Below the pieces are notes generated by a model, which saw only the letters and a program-made list of their open reading frames with translations, was not told the DNA's origin and ran no database searches. Positions 11,400 through 24,856 of a stretch of 38,023 nt of DNA are shown in pieces. The translations under genes were made by a program, and so were the position numbers. Origin of the DNA: Chromera velia (Eukaryota > Sar > Chromeraceae). Numbering within the stretch: the first letter of the stretch is position 1; every line of letters starts with the position of its first letter. The stretch spans positions 7,718 to 45,740 of the forward strand of contig JAHBMJ010000527.1 of NCBI GenBank assembly GCA_018398765.1, written 5' to 3'.

Positions 11400-11945
11400 T
11401 TAAGTGAGATTACAGATTTTATAATCACGAATTACAGAATTTGTAATTTGGTCAAAAGTTCAGAATTCTATGTTTTATTCTGAAGTTTTTTTGATCCAAT
11501 ACAATCCTTTGAATTTGCTTCTTCTGATTGTTTTTGTCAATTTCTGAAATTTGTTTACGAAATTATATTTTTGTGGAATTACAAATATTCTGTAATTCCC
11601 GATTTTTGTAATTTGATGTAGATTACACAATCTGTAATTCGGCCTAAACTCCCCTCTTACACAATCTGTAATTCGGCCTAAACTCCCAAATTACACAATC
11701 TATAATTTCGAATTACACAATCTATAATTCGGTCTAAAGTCCCAGATTACATAATTTCTAATTCTAAATTACACAATCTGTAATTCAGCCTAAACTCCCA
11801 GATTACACAATCTGTAATTCCAAATTATACAATCTATAATTAGGCCTAAACTCCCAGATTACACAATCTGTAATTCGGCTTAAATTCCCAAATTATACAA
11901 TCCGTAATTCTAAATTATACAATCTGTAATTCAGCCTAGACTCGC
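11400..11945. repeat. AT-rich minisatellite with inverted-repeat units
   Basis: A degenerate tandem array, clearest from about 11620 to 11940. Units alternate a 17-base dyad, ATTACACAATCTGTAAT (ATTACA, spacer, TGTAAT), with the spacer CGGCCTAAACTCCC. Some units lack the spacer. Related ATTACAGAATTTGTAAT sits near 11434. No coding potential. Confidence 0.75.
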
Positions 11946-12530
11946 GCCTTCCCGTGGGCCTCTCGTATATATATTATTTATACGTTCTATCCGGGGCCAG
12001 GCCCCGCCTTTCTCTGCCATGCCTCAATACTTCCTTCTCCTACTATTACTCCTTATTTCTTCCTGCCTTCGTTATACCTCCTTTATTATCTATCTCTCCT
12101 ATCCCTCATCCCCACATCTCCTACTTCCACATAACACTACCTAGGCCTGCCCTGGCTTTTAGTAGCTCTTTAATAGCTTACCATGACTAGTACCATGACA
12201 GCTGGGATAGTATTACTAGAAAAAAAACCAATGTCAGTATCTGTTAGTACTCGGTCTGAGTCTGTCACTGTCCCCTGTGAGAGATTACTCAGAGATATAC
12301 CGAGTCTGAATTAGTTCAAACTCAGAAGTCACCAGCAAAATGACCGTTGACATGTTCAACTTTTTTTAAAAGTATCCAAAAGCAAATAAACTTGCTAGTG
12401 AACTTGTAGGAAACATTGAGCTAATATATTTAGAGCTAGACTTAGAGATCAATTAAAGTCAATAATTTTCTTAAATGTAGTGACTTAGCTAGACTCAGCT
12501 GTCTTTGTCAATGTAGCATTTTTGTTGTAA
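11946..12530. other. AT-rich intergenic DNA, no gene seen
   Basis: Includes a pyrimidine-rich patch (about 12000-12130) and AT-rich sequence up to the anoctamin stop codon. Probably old repeat DNA. No terminal repeats could be defined. Confidence 0.5.
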
Positions 12531-15500
12531 TCAGTCTAACCTGGTTACTAACCGTGGTGCTGGAAGTTCGCCAAAAGGAACACCCAAACCTTCTGTTGTT
12601 TGCCCCTCCTCAACTGGTTGCCGGGGGCCCTCTGTCACTAATCGGGATCCTCCGAAGGTCCCCTCAACGACGACAAAGCCGCCTGTCTGAGGACCCTGTT
12701 GGCCCCGTCTCCCGTCTCCCCCTTCGCCTCGACTCGGTGACGGATTGTCATTTCCATCCTGGTCTTCTCCCCCCTGCTTCAAGCTGCTGCCTCCACGTCT
12801 GAAGGCAGAGAGCCCGGCTGCAGCGCCTGGAAGTGAAGGTTGCCTTGCGGGCCCGTCCTTTTCCTTTGAGGGCCCGAAAAGCGCCAACTGGACCACTGCG
12901 GAGTGGCGCCCCCGGACTCTCTCAATCTGAAAATTAAGCCAATTAAGCGAATCAGAAAAACAAAACAAAACTCTCGTCTCGTAAGAAAATGCCGGAATGC
13001 ATTGTAATTCCAATCTTGCTCGGCAAGGATAAACAAAGAGGCGAAACGATTGAGACCATAAAGTTATCGACAGAAATCAAATACAGATATGAAGCTGGTT
13101 TGACGTTGTGAGCGCTGCACCCTAATGCACATGTGAAAAATCTGTCACGGAACCCTTCAAGCCAAGTGAAACAAACGGACTCAGGGGTAGACAAACAGAG
13201 ACGCCTTCAGAAACAGCGTAGATATTGACACTCAAGATGACAGTCAGCGTGACGCAGGCCGAAAGACTTGTCGAACGAGAGATAGACCAGAGACGCAGCC
13301 AAAAGATTGCGTGCAAAGATTCGGAAGACAGGAACAGACACAGGAAGATAGGAAAAATGAAGGACAGACAGAGATGCAGACAGGCACGCCGATTGACAAA
13401 CAGACAGACGAACAGTGCAACAGACGAAAGACCGAGAAGGGAGAGAAAGCAATCGAGACCATCTCAGAAAGGCGATAGACAGACAAGCAGGAGCGAAAGG
13501 CACGAATCACTCCAAAATCCTCATAATTCCCCAACCACAAACAATTGAACCGACAGACCTCGTCCATGTCAGATGAGCTGGCTAATGCGACTGCTCCGCG
13601 GGCCATCAACACCGCATTCTGCAAGGAGTGGGCAGCCGACCAATTCAAAAATAAGATGGAGAAGCCGGAAGACGATGTTTCTCACACACACCGCATTACA
13701 ATGATAAAGCTGTGCGCGAAGATTGAAGCGAGTTGCAAGTAGCATTCTTGCATTGTATAGGACTCGACATGGATGTCATAGAGAAGGGGGATCTTCAAGC
13801 GTATCAAGAATTCCGGATGCAGATGCATCTTCCCGGTTCACTTCAAAAGGCACACAACAGTGTTCTTCCTCCCTCTCTCCTTTTCTTCCCTGCACATTTC
13901 TTTTTTTAACTTGAGTGCAAAGCTGTTGCACACTCTGTGTGAAAGATGAATACGAAGGAATGGACGAAGGAACAGAGACCCACAAAGACAGATGTATTCA
14001 TCTACCTTCTTCTCTCCTCCTCCTACGACTGTTTCATTGAGTCTTTTGCTGTCTTGGCTCAGTCATGCGTGCATGCATGCGTTATCGATCGTCCAGTGAT
14101 GAAAACAAAGGCCAAACCCCTTTGCTTGCCCCTCTGCTTTGCTCTCTTCTTTCTCTAATCTCTTTCCGCCCCCGCTCCCCCCTTTTCTCTGTGTTTTGGT
14201 GTCTTTGCGTGTATGTGTGTGCACAGATTTGTCCATGCATGCGTCTATCTGTCCTACCTCTGCCACTAAGAAAGTGATGAGACGGGAGGCGTCGCTCATG
14301 TTGGAGAAGAGCCGCAAATTGAAAAGCGGGAGTCCTGAGAACAAAATGAAACAGCAGAAAACGGATGGATCCCTTGGAGATCGCGAACAGAGGAAATTTA
14401 TGCCATGGTAGCCCAACAACGCAAACAGCAGCGTGTGAGATTAAGAAAGAGAACTTTGAGAAAAAAATGGAAGGACACCATGCAGATAGAAACAGCGGAG
14501 GAAGGAAGAGACTGGATCGATCCTCCTTTTTCTTTCGCCCTTCTTGTTTCGCTTCATTTTTTCTCTTCCCTTCGTTCCACAGAGGCACGCACGCGCATCA
14601 AATGTCGTCAATCTGCCCGAACGATGCATCACTCACTCACCGATGTTCACAATGCAGGAGATCGCCGCCATGGTGCGGATGATGTTCTGCCACGCTCCTA
14701 TGCCCTCCTCCCTCGAACTGCATACAGAAGATGGAAAACAGACAATAGAAAGAAAGCGCAGGGGTGGAAAGGGACAGTCATACCACAAAGTCAAAGAGCG
14801 AGCGTTTGGAAAGCAAAGGGGGCGGGCTGTATTGACCACCAAAACCTCCGTCCGTCCTTGTCTGTACGCACCCTACTGTTTTCTTTCTTTCCATGTGCCT
14901 CTCCTGTTTTTTGTCGGATTTGCCACAAGAACATTTCATCTCGGAGCCCGCCCGAATTCCTGAATTTGTCTGGCTGACTGTCAACGTGTCGGTGTTTGAG
15001 ATTCCTTGAACAAACATATGTATACGGGCCTCTGTGCGTGTGTGTGTGTGTGTTGATCTGTGCCTGAGTCTGCGTGTGTGACGTTTTCTTCCGTTTCCTT
15101 TTCGTTGACATACCGTGAGGGAAATGGACGTTGGTAGCAGTAGAGGAGTTTGAAGGCATCGATGCGAATCTGCAAAACAGCACAGAAGGGAAGAACATGA
15201 AACCGTTTGTTTGTTCTGCAGTACATGATTTTCTCGGCCCGTCCTGAGCGTCAAGATTTTGTCACAACAGCAGTCAGCATCATGCGTTCATTAGGATTCA
15301 TTGTGAGGCATTCGTATCTGCTCACTCTACCGGATTGGTGGTGGACACCTCCTCCCAGTTCGCACACCATCATTATCATCACTCCATGCATGAACACGCA
15401 CGCCTGACGTACCTCCAGAAGGTTCATCAGCCAAGCGAGAAATGGAATGACAGGTAGGGCGATGGAGAAGAACGCGACAAGGCCAAACTGAATCACCAGT

Positions 15501-18254
15501 TCCATGAAATCGTCAGTCGTGGAGTCGTACTTCTCCTGCAGTCAAAGCAAAAGAAACAAACAAACAAAAGTCTTGATCCAGAGCCCGGGGAAAATACTCT
15601 CATGATGATGCACAGAGAGTCGTGTGTCCCTTTGACTTAGATGGCCTGTGTTTGCATTGAAGTAAGTCAACCAGATTACGACCGAAATGGGCAAGTAAGG
15701 AAAAAGGCCATACAGTCACGTCGACCAGAGGACCCGCGCTTCTTTGTACCAAGCACGAAGAAGGCACATGATGCAGTATATGATTCCGACCAAGTGAAGT
15801 CAATCTGTAAAGATTTTCTCTCCCAACCATTTTCTCAATCATCTGGATTCCTTTTGCATCGATGCAGACTTTTGGAAATTTCTTCGCACAATAAGGAGTA
15901 TGAACATTCGGCAATCTGTCAGAGGGGAACTTCTTTCCTCCAACCGTGGCACCTACTGCCAGACAGGCAGCCAGACAGACAGACAGCCAGACAGAGAAGC
16001 CGACCATTTTGTACTGCTTCTCCACTCGGCTGAGCACTGCAAGGCCCCCCTCCGCCGTCCTCTCACGGCGCACCTTCAGGGCGTAGCTCAACAACCTGCG
16101 GGCATCATGCATCGGTTTGATTTCTGTTGCATTTTTTCTCTCGTACAGTCTCTTGACTCGTCATACACGCTAAACCCAAAACGCCCCAGTACGAAGGATG
16201 GGTGACAATGGGAGGAGAGAAGAAGGGTTGCACGTAAACTCACAAACCCAGCAGGTATTGAAAAATGAAAGAGCAGAGGAAATTGCTGGGGATGTACCTT
16301 CTCAGGGTATGCCACAGGTTTGTCGACTTCTCTTTTCTTATCCGAAAATGCACTCATGAGACAGCTGTCTTGCTTCTTGTGGTCACATTGTCTGCATGCA
16401 TCGACTCCTCTCTGTCGACTGACGGGGCTCCAATTTCAAAGGCGTTGAAGGCCAAATTGACGACAAATATGGATGCCAGCTGGGTGGTCAGGTAAGACAG
16501 GCATGATCTGCTTCCACCTGCACCCTCTGCAGGGCCCTCACACCCGCTGTCCTCCTGCTCGACTATGTCCTGCAGCGTCATCGTTATCGTCACGGTTCGC
16601 GAAGGTACCTAGTGAGTCGCTCTCTTCCTACTCATACGAAGAATAGCTAGAGAAACATTAAAAAAAAACCCCACGTTCCTTACTCTCGATGATGATCGCC
16701 AAATCTCAAGAAAAAAAGGACGAGGTCCTCGAAAGAAGGAGGTCCGAATGATCTGTTGACCTGGCCGTTTGGAAATCCGTTCTTATCCAGCTTGGGAAAC
16801 AAAAAGTGCTATGACGGTGCAGATCCACGCAAAAAAAGAATTTTTTCGCCAGAACTTTCAGCTGACTCCCGGCCCAGGACACCACTTTCACAAGAGCAAA
16901 AAGAGATGCGCCCAATTTCAATGACTGACTTTCAAGAGGGCAATGTAGAAGAGAGAATTGAAGCTGTTGATGAACTTGAACAAAAAGACCTTCACCTGAA
17001 TTCATGCAGCCATGCACGGAGGCAAATTGACACAGATCCGAAGCGTGAGTACGCGTCAGTGTCGTGTGAGTGGCAGAGGAAGAGAGAGCAAGAGAGAGAG
17101 AAAAAAAGAGGGCAGCGTTGTGCAGAAGAGCAGGTGGTCGACCATCCCCCACTTGAAAAGGTCTGACACTCTTTCTCTTGTATGACAATTCATTCATGCA
17201 AGCACTCAAGTCAATTGAGGATGTAACAAATCAACCAAAAAGTTTTTCTTCCCTCTTGGTTGCCGCTTTCTTTCCCTGACTTGTTTGTTTCCCTCTTTTC
17301 TTCTTCCCTTTCTTCATTCCTCTGTTCCTCCACTTCTCTCCTTCGTGCCTACTTAACTTTTTGAACAGGAATCAAAAAATGGGCTTCTCTCTATTCTCCT
17401 ACACTGACGAATACCTTTAGATGCGCTCCAGCTTTCAGAGAAGTGAAGTAACGCATACGCCGACTGACCACCAGGCTCTCTCTGTATTGCGACTCCAGCT
17501 TGTGGTTCTCGAACGCTGTCAGCACGGGCGCAACCGCTGACCAGATCTGGACAAAAGGTGGAAGGAGAGAGAATGAATTTTCGTTGGAAAGATGATAAAG
17601 AAAGTGACATGATGGGGTCCTGTATGGGAATGGATCGACGGGCCAGAGCCAGCCAAAGGTGGGACCTCTTTTTGGCTGGAGGAGTTGCAAAGTGAAGAGA
17701 AAAAGAAAAGAGGGAAAGATATTTTGACAGCTAGAGACAAAGAAACAGCTAGAGACAAAGAAACAGACCAGGTCAAATATTTTGATTTGGACCGCGTTGG
17801 CAAGAGACATGATAGTCGTGGGGTCCTCCAGCACGTAAGTTGGCAAACCGTGTCTGCAGAAAGCAAGGAAGCAAGAAGAGAAGGAATGGAGGGTGGAAGA
17901 AAGGCAGCAGAACGGCAAAACTTGGACGGAGGTGAAAACAGAAGGAGAAATGAAATGGGGTGCTCAACAGAGAGATCAAAGGGGCTTGCGAGACAAACAC
18001 ACAGACAAAGCAAGAAGACGGACAAGAAAAAGTACCCGACTGACTGACTTCTCAAAGAAAGGACGGAGACGATCTGCGTTCTCCTTCACCCATCCTCTGC
18101 AATCATTCAAGAGTCTCAATCGCTCCGTTAGGAGGTGTTCGAAGAGAAAGGCGGCAGCAAAAGAGGGAAAGCGGCAAAAATAAAAGGGCGGAGACCATGT
18201 GGGGCAAATTGGTTGGCCGAGGAGCTGTCAAATGATCCTTATCTGACAACCGAG

Positions 18255-18304
<50 letters not shown>

Positions 18305-21300
18305 AGTGTGTGTGTGCGTGTGTGTGTGTGTGTTTGCATTCTTGTCTCGTTCTCCTGATTTGTTCTTTCCGAAATTGTGTTCTGTTCCTGTTCCCCGTCC
18401 ACGAGTCTGTACGTTTTCTTTCTCCCCTGCATTCATCTACTTCGACTTTAAATCTCCCCCTGATCTCTTCTCCTCCACACCCTTTATGCAGGTCTGATTT
18501 TGGGGAGGCGATTCTTTTCTTTTCATCCAGAACCAACAGCAGAAATTGAACTGACCTGCAAAAGAAGATGCCAAAAACACAGACACAGTTGACTAGAACA
18601 AACAGACTGGTAACTGCATTGGAAGCTAGTAATCGAATCTGCATCGGAGCATGACCACCGACGGGTTGGTTTCATTTCAGATCCTCAGGATGGAAAAGAA
18701 AAATTTAAGTGCATGAGATTTTGACAAACAAAGGAAGCAAAAACCCTCTTTACCTATGAACTCGTAGAGGGTCCATAGAACTGGAAAAATATATTATCAG
18801 AGAATTAACACGAGGAAAAGAGAATGAAAGAGCAGGTTGGTAGGCCTGATTCTCAAGAGCCTGAGCGCACGGTCTTCACTCGACAAGACGACTCGACAAG
18901 ACGTCATTTGAGTTTGAAATGGTGTCTGCTTCAGGCAATGCGGATTTCTTGGTGTACGGCTTCTTGTACTTTCGAACAACTCTATGCGGAACGGATCTGA
19001 TACAGCCGGCCAGTGACGCATAAACCCGAGTGGCTTACTAACCATTCTCTTCCGCTTGCTGTATCGCCGCACCAAAACATTCGGGTTGATCTCTGAGACC
19101 TCAACCCTGCATGAATCAGAACGTGAGAACAGACAGTCTTCAAAGCCCACAAAACAAATGCAAGGGCAAGGAAACAAGAGAGAAAAGAACCAATTGTGGC
19201 CGAAAGAACGAAATGCTGCCAGCCCCTGAGTCAATCAAGCTGGTCACATGAGATTCAATCCAGAAAAAAGAAAAAGGAGCAGACGCGTTGTGTGGTCCAT
19301 CGCCCTTCCACTCAGAGAGTCGCGCTTCCAAGCACATGCATTAAGCCAAATAAAATCGGAAGTCTTCATCCAGAAAACTTGTTGTGGTACATGAAGGGCG
19401 AGGCACAGGAGAACACAGGAAACTAGCACAGAAAAGGAGTATGATTCCTTAGTCACACCAAAAAGAATGGAACAGAAACAGCGAAAGGACTTGTTTGAAT
19501 GGCGAGACAACAATCCTGAAAAGAATCAGATAAAGGCAAGGAATGTGAGGCAGCTCAGCAGCATGGCTTTCTTGAGAAGCAGGAACAATGCAAACACTTC
19601 TTTGTGTTCGGAACGAAAAAAGACCAAACCCTTCCTGAGAGACTTCCCCCGGTGTACCCACCCACCTATCCGGTTGAAAGTTGTGCCACTCTGGGTCCAC
19701 TGCAGTCTCCTGTCCTCCTGTACCGGCCGCCGTCCCGCTCCCGCTGTTTGAATGTCCGAGGCCCCAACTGACATTCATTCAATCAATCATTTATTCATTC
19801 TTTCACTTTTTTGTGCTCTCGCACGTTTTTTTCTGAAACATAGTTTGAGCATGTACTCAGACTGCCTTGCGCAGCTGTTCGATGGATGCTGCGTTGACTT
19901 TTTATTCGCATCAAAGGATCTGGAGGTTGGATCGAGAGCTACAGAACTCTGCCTGAACAATGTGCCGCGAGTAGACTGACGATGAGAGTCGGCCTGAAAG
20001 GGAAAGTCAAAGTCAAGAGCGCAGAAGCATGAAAGAGTCCTTTCAGAAAACAAATTTGAAAGGACGAAAAGAAGTGGAAGCCGACCAGAGGAGTGGTTCG
20101 AGAGAATATCCAGTCCTTCGATTCTGCCGTCGAAGTGCTAATTTGTCTCGTGTGTGTGTGTGTGTGTGTGTGTGTTTGTATGTGTACGTGCGTGGCTGCG
20201 TGACTCTGCCTGTCTATGCATGTTTGTGTATGTGCGTCTTTTTTTGCCTTGCGTTTTACGTCGATTCAATTGAGCAGCCGAGTCTTCTGCCCCACCGATA
20301 AGCAGTCTTTTGCTGCAAGCACGGAACGAAAAAGGAAAGGAAGAGAAGGAGGAAGGAAAAATTATTCTCACTGGAGCTTTTTTTACGCATCAATTTTACC
20401 CAATGGGGCACCATTTGAAGAGTAAAGCTGAAGAAAAGTCAGAACATCAGCGCGTCCGCATGCAATGGAGACATACAAAGATCTTTGTGTAAGACTGTGA
20501 TTCATTCTGTGCTCTCAATGAAAGTCACAAAAGACACAAAGAACGTCTACGGTCTCACTCACCGCCTTTCGGGGCCACTGTTCAGCAAACCAGGCCGTCC
20601 AGACAGCAGTCAGCACACACTGGATCAGAATAACCACCTCCGTCCTGCGTGCACACAGGGAGGGAAGAGTGATGAATGAAATGAGGAAGGGAAAAGGAGG
20701 CATGAGAAAGGAGCAGCTCAGCTTCAGAGAGAACAGAGAGGGAGAGAGCGCAGAAGAAAGTTGCGCGCGCTGTTTGGACTCTCCGCATTGCATCATTTTT
20801 TCTCTGCTTCATCTGTGAAGCAGACGATTGTGTGTCCGTCAGGAAAACGAAGAAAGCCTGCACAAATGTGAAAGGATTTCTCTCTTGCCTGCCCCACCAG
20901 AGTACAGTGGAATCTGTTTGTTCACTCATTTACGTTCATTACTTCAGACTCACAGCCATCCCTGTTGCCCGTCTCGGAGGTAGTCGATTGCCTGGAGAAC
21001 AGTCGCGATAAGGCCGACAGCTGCGGGGACTGAGAGCTGCACTTGTTCATTGATTTGCGGGAATTCACCAGAGAGCTAAAATGAGACTCACTGAATGTGC
21101 CAGGCACACCAATCTTCGGGCGCGTTGGGTCTCAGAGGAGGCGAAGAAGCAAATATAGTCCAGCTATGAAGCAGACAGAAGCTAGAACTTCAAGAAACTC
21201 GAAATAATCCCAGGCAGGCAAAAAAGAAAGAAACAAAGCAGACGGATACAGAGAGCGCCACAGACCCGGCAGCCCACCTGACGGGTGTAGTACCCAGCCC

Positions 21301-22423
21301 AAGCGAAGTAGAAGGCGATTTCCTCCCCTGAGTGTATCACACAACCAAGTTGGCGGATGTGCATAACATAACAAATATTCTCATAGGAAAAACAAGCAGC
21401 GTCCATGTCACTCCCCCCACCCAGACTATTCTGTGGAAGCATGGTGAGCACACGGTCTTAAGAGGTTTTTCATTCAGATGCAGTCGGCCTCAGGAATGCC
21501 TCTGCTGGGTCTCAATCAGGGCTGGTCACTGTCCTTCGGCATTCTCCACTGCTCATAGAAGTGAGAAAGACAGATGTTCTAGGGGCCAGAAGCAAATGCT
21601 GATCGAAGCAACTGACCGAAGTACGTGCGGATGTCATCCAGTGGCTGTTGTGTGGACTTGAGGATCCTGGGCTTGCAGGAGCCCCTGCAGGATCGATCGA
21701 GGGGAATGGAGGAACTAACAGCCCATCCAGGTAATTCAATGATGAGACACACATTCATGAGGACACACACCAAGGGGGAGACATGGGCACAGAGCCGACG
21801 TCAGGGAAAGAGGAGAAAACAGGACCGCAGAGCGAGATAGGGAGGGAGTTCTGTGTGTCTAGCTTCATGTTTCGACCCGCGTTCACATGTGTGCCTGTTT
21901 CACGTCCCTGCCTCACTCCCTGTTTTTTGATTTTCAGACTGACTGACCAGCGAATGCGCATTTTTTGGTTCATGCCGGGCTGATGAAGGTAGACGACGTC
22001 CAACAGCACTCCCTGACGGATGGATGGAAAGTTGTCGGAAAGAATCAGGGGAACAATATTGTCTGAATGATATACCAAGTCAACGATCACACTCTGACTC
22101 GAGATCGCATAGAAAAGAGAGAAAACATCAGAATGGCACTGAATGAAAGAGGGTCGAGAGGCACCGAAGGAAAAAATGTCCCACAGGACCTCGCCATGTG
22201 CTCTACTCCCTTGTCGCCTCACGACGCCCTTGAATGATCAATTTTCCAACCGCACGTATTGATATGTCGGACCAATGCGATCGATGCCCCTTTGTTCTTT
22301 GAAAAAGCCCTCGAACATTCCTCCCCGTCCTGCGTGTTTTGATTTGTTTCGGCCATTCAAATCCCCCTTGGAAAACGAGAAGGCAGAAAGGTGATAAAAA
22401 AAGAGAGAGAGATGGGGAGAGAG

Positions 22424-22470
<47 letters not shown>

Positions 22471-24712
22471 CGCACATCGTCTACCATCCTCTGCAAAGCC
22501 ACGTAGTGTTGGAGAAGACGAGCAGACAGGCGCATTCGGTCTACAGGACGCCAAATGGATCCCTCTCTGTATCCCCCTTCTCCTTCTCCATCTCCGTCTC
22601 CGGGCCCAATCGGAAGTTCTACTCCCACTGCGGTCTGTGTTTCCTCCTGTGACTGTGGCTCCCCTGCTCTTCTGTCTTGAAGTGAGAGGGACGCTCTGCG
22701 GTGTGAGTCTGCTCTGTCCCGTGTCCGATTCTGCAAGTCCGTTGTTGTATCGATAAAATAGGTATGTGAGAGGTCACAGTGTCGAAGCAGATAGGCATCA
22801 AATTTCTCTCTGTAGGCAAAAAAGGCAATTAATGTCATCGAATGTTCACCATGGCAAGTCATATTCTATCTTTTCTCAAATGAGGTATGAGCAGCCGAAC
22901 GTCAGAACTGACCAGTAAGGTCTCTCTGCCGTCAACTGCCGAATTCTCTTCCAAGTCGACCCTGCTCACTCTGCCTTCTCTCATCGAGACAGACCCCCCA
23001 GTGAGTGAGTGCCTCGGATGTTCCTGATACCGTACCAGTTCATCGAAGGGAGGGCTCGTGGGTGAGAGCTCCCTTGCACCCACACGTCCTGTCGCCGCAA
23101 GACTCTCGCCCCCTCCCCCCCACCTAGTGGTGCCCCCCCCCACCCCCCCAATGGAAGAGGCACGAGAGTACAGCTGAGACCCGTACGCACCTCTGAAGTG
23201 CTGCGCGTCTAGTTGCTCCTCGCCAAAATGCAGAGGAATGGGGTGACCTTCAGTGTCGTGACGCTGCCACAGCTGCATGCATGCACATAGTCACATTGCA
23301 AAAGAAAAGTCACACGGCAGCCCTTTGGAACAATTGTCTACGATGCACAGCAAAGGAACTTGGCCGATCAGTCGACTGGATAAATTTTCTATTGCATGTC
23401 TCGAGTGACGCACCAACCTCAAAACTCGACGACTCACTTACTGACTCACTGACTCACTCACTCACCATTTTGCCGCCCACAGTTGCCGCGTCTCTTTCCC
23501 CTCTTCCATCGTCAGACTCTCCCCCCGTCTGCTTGCCCCCTTCCCCAGAAGGGTTTCCCTCCCTCTCCTCATTGGCATTTGCGTCTGCGCTGGGTTGACG
23601 GCACCACCAGAATTTCCCCTTCTCGGCCGCTCGGTCGAATGGAAAAAAGGGGGGGAAATACGAAGCCCTGCGACAGCAGATAGTGACACGAAAGCAATTA
23701 TACACGGAAATAATAATGCATGGAAGGAACGAAGAATCCGTACACACAAAGGAACGACTAAAGCACCGGTGGTAAGGCCGGCAGGAAATAAGAAAAGAAA
23801 AGAAACGAGAAACGACCACGCTTATTCATATGGACGCAAAAACCAATGGATCCAATCATGCAGCCAAGAACAAAGCATTGATAGGGAGGCAAAAGAGAGG
23901 TTAGAAAGTGAGCTGTGGCTTAGGCACCCTGAGGTCTGAAGATTCAAATGAGCGCCCGTTCTTCCCCGAAGTCCTGCAACACTGCAGAAGTCTACACACA
24001 CACAGCTCCACATCAGCCTTTCTCTCGTTCAACCCCTTGCCTTCCCAAAACCCCAGTCTCTCGTTCAACCACTTGCCTTCCGAAAAACCCAGCCCATCCA
24101 TTCAAAACATTCCCTGCCGTGTTTGTCTGCGTACCTGCTGCAGAACGGAAAGGCGTCTCTGCAAACTGAGGGCGCCATCTGGCATCTGTAAGAAAACCTC
24201 TCAGCAGCAGACGCGCAAAGTTTGTCTGGCATTCGCACCTGAAGGGAGGAAGGAGTCGGGAAGTTTCGAAAACACATTCTCACTTTTGTTTGTATTTTCA
24301 TGCGGTTTTTCATGCAGAACGGAGAGGGAAAACAAGTAAGAAAAAACTAGAGAATGCGAGAGAAAATGAGAGATCATCGTACACTACCTCCGCCTGCTTC
24401 ATGCCTCTCCTGTTAGAGATCAGCATACCTACCGACCTTGACGAAGGTCTCTTCGAGGTCGTGAGCGTCAACAACCTGCGTAGGTTCATAAGAGGACAAT
24501 TAAACAAAAGGTGGTCACACACAGATTCATTCACCCTTCGAGTGGGGAATCAGAATCCACAGGAAAGAATCGAGAGAGGCACCCTTCCTGTTTTGCCCTG
24601 CGCCTTCTCTCTCCAAATGGAAAAACAAACTCACATGGCCAAAGGAGCCAAAAGGCGGTAGAGCACGATGAAAAGGAAACAGGAAGGAACTCCATGTTTC
24701 CATCACACATGT

Positions 24713-24794
<82 letters not shown>

Positions 24795-24800
24795 ATATAT

Positions 24801-24856
<56 letters not shown>

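Noticed and set aside
21132-21374. Minus frame with a membrane-like end (ASVCFIAGLYLLLR) after the AWAGYYTRQ exon
   Set aside because: It runs into a stop with no donor available. The in-phase path through 21113-21092 to IPAAVGLIATVLQ matches the family better.
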